DNA of 6,516 bases from Gemmataceae bacterium (GTDB lineage Bacteria > Planctomycetota > Planctomycetia > Gemmatales > Gemmataceae), in contig JAFMJU010000233.1 in NCBI GenBank assembly GCA_017853285.1, positions 1 to 6,516 of the forward strand, read 5' to 3'. The stretch's first letter is position 1, and the number at the start of each line of letters is the position of its first letter. The notes beneath the pieces are model-generated. The model searched no databases, had not been told where the DNA came from, and worked only from the letters and a program-made list of their open reading frames with translations. Shown here in pieces: positions 6,309-6,516 of this stretch. The position numbers and the translations under genes are program-made.

Positions 6309-6516
6309 ATGTTCTCATCTCTGCGTCGGCTCTTTGCCTGGGTCCGCATCCAGCCGGGCGCACCGGACCGTAAGACTTCCACCACCCGCCCAGGCCTCTG
6401 TCGCCTCGAGGAACGGGTAGCCCCCGCCGCCAACCTGTTCGCCATCGGGTCCCCCGCCGGGTCAGCCCCGCTCATCAGCCTGTTCGACAGCGACACCGGG
6501 GCCCAGGTCGACCAGA
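6309..6516 (+). CDS. N-terminus of a planctomycete LEERVAPA-motif protein (3' end outside window)
   Basis: The open frame begins at ATG 6309 and continues without a stop to the window edge (69 complete codons). The first residues are MFSSLRRLFAWVRIQPGAP, a basic and Trp/Phe-containing segment. Around residues 33-40 comes CRLEERVAPAAN, matching the LE(D/E)R-x-x-P-A type N-terminal motif that heads many large, probably secreted or surface proteins in Gemmata-like planctomycetes. After it, NLFAIGSPAGSAPLISLFDSD (42-62) resembles the start of repeat domains of the form AVGxxxGxxPxVxVFD-x-x-TG that follow this motif in such proteins (FG-GAP-like propeller repeats). GGAG lies 8 nt upstream of the ATG; an in-frame GTG at 6300 is an alternative start adding three residues. 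The motif call is strong; total length and function cannot be seen. Confidence 0.8.
   Translation, partial: MFSSLRRLFAWVRIQPGAPDRKTSTTRPGLCRLEERVAPAANLFAIGSPAGSAPLISLFDSDTGAQVDQ

Overview
The window looks like chromosomal DNA from a planctomycete, probably of the Gemmata-type lineage. Three things in the sequence point there. A DUF1559-type protein, a family greatly expanded in planctomycetes, lies at 870-1574. A gene running off the right edge (from 6309) encodes the LEERVAPA-type N-terminal motif seen on many planctomycete secreted or giant proteins. Most of the DNA is GC-rich with a strong preference for C or G at third codon positions. The genus assignment is inference; no rRNA or other marker gene is present.

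Layout from left to right: (i) 1-793 (+), the 3' part of an N-carbamoylputrescine amidase gene (aguB, polyamine synthesis), cut by the left edge. (ii) 802-863, a perfect 11-bp inverted repeat whose right arm covers the Shine-Dalgarno sequence of the next gene. (iii) 870-1574 (+), a small membrane-anchored DUF1559-type protein with lower GC than its neighbours. (iv) 1578-2714 (-), alanine dehydrogenase (ald), convergent with the previous gene and only 3 bp from it. (v) 2715-2799, a short divergent intergenic region. (vi) 2800-6121 (+), a tight three-gene operon joined by two ATGA stop/start overlaps: an unrecognised protein with one N-terminal membrane segment, an ABC transporter ATPase, and a 564-residue polytopic ABC-2-like permease. 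(vii) 6122-6308, an intergenic region with a candidate terminator, an AT-rich stretch and a 7-bp dyad. (viii) 6309-6516 (+), the beginning of a large-protein-type gene carrying the planctomycete N-terminal motif.

Functionally the window mixes housekeeping nitrogen metabolism (polyamine synthesis, alanine/pyruvate interconversion) with lineage-specific envelope functions. The three-gene operon is the most system-like unit. The ATPase and permease should form one transporter, and the first protein probably works at the outer face of the same membrane, but its substrate cannot be read from the sequence. I found no CRISPR array, tRNA, rRNA, insertion sequence or phage gene.
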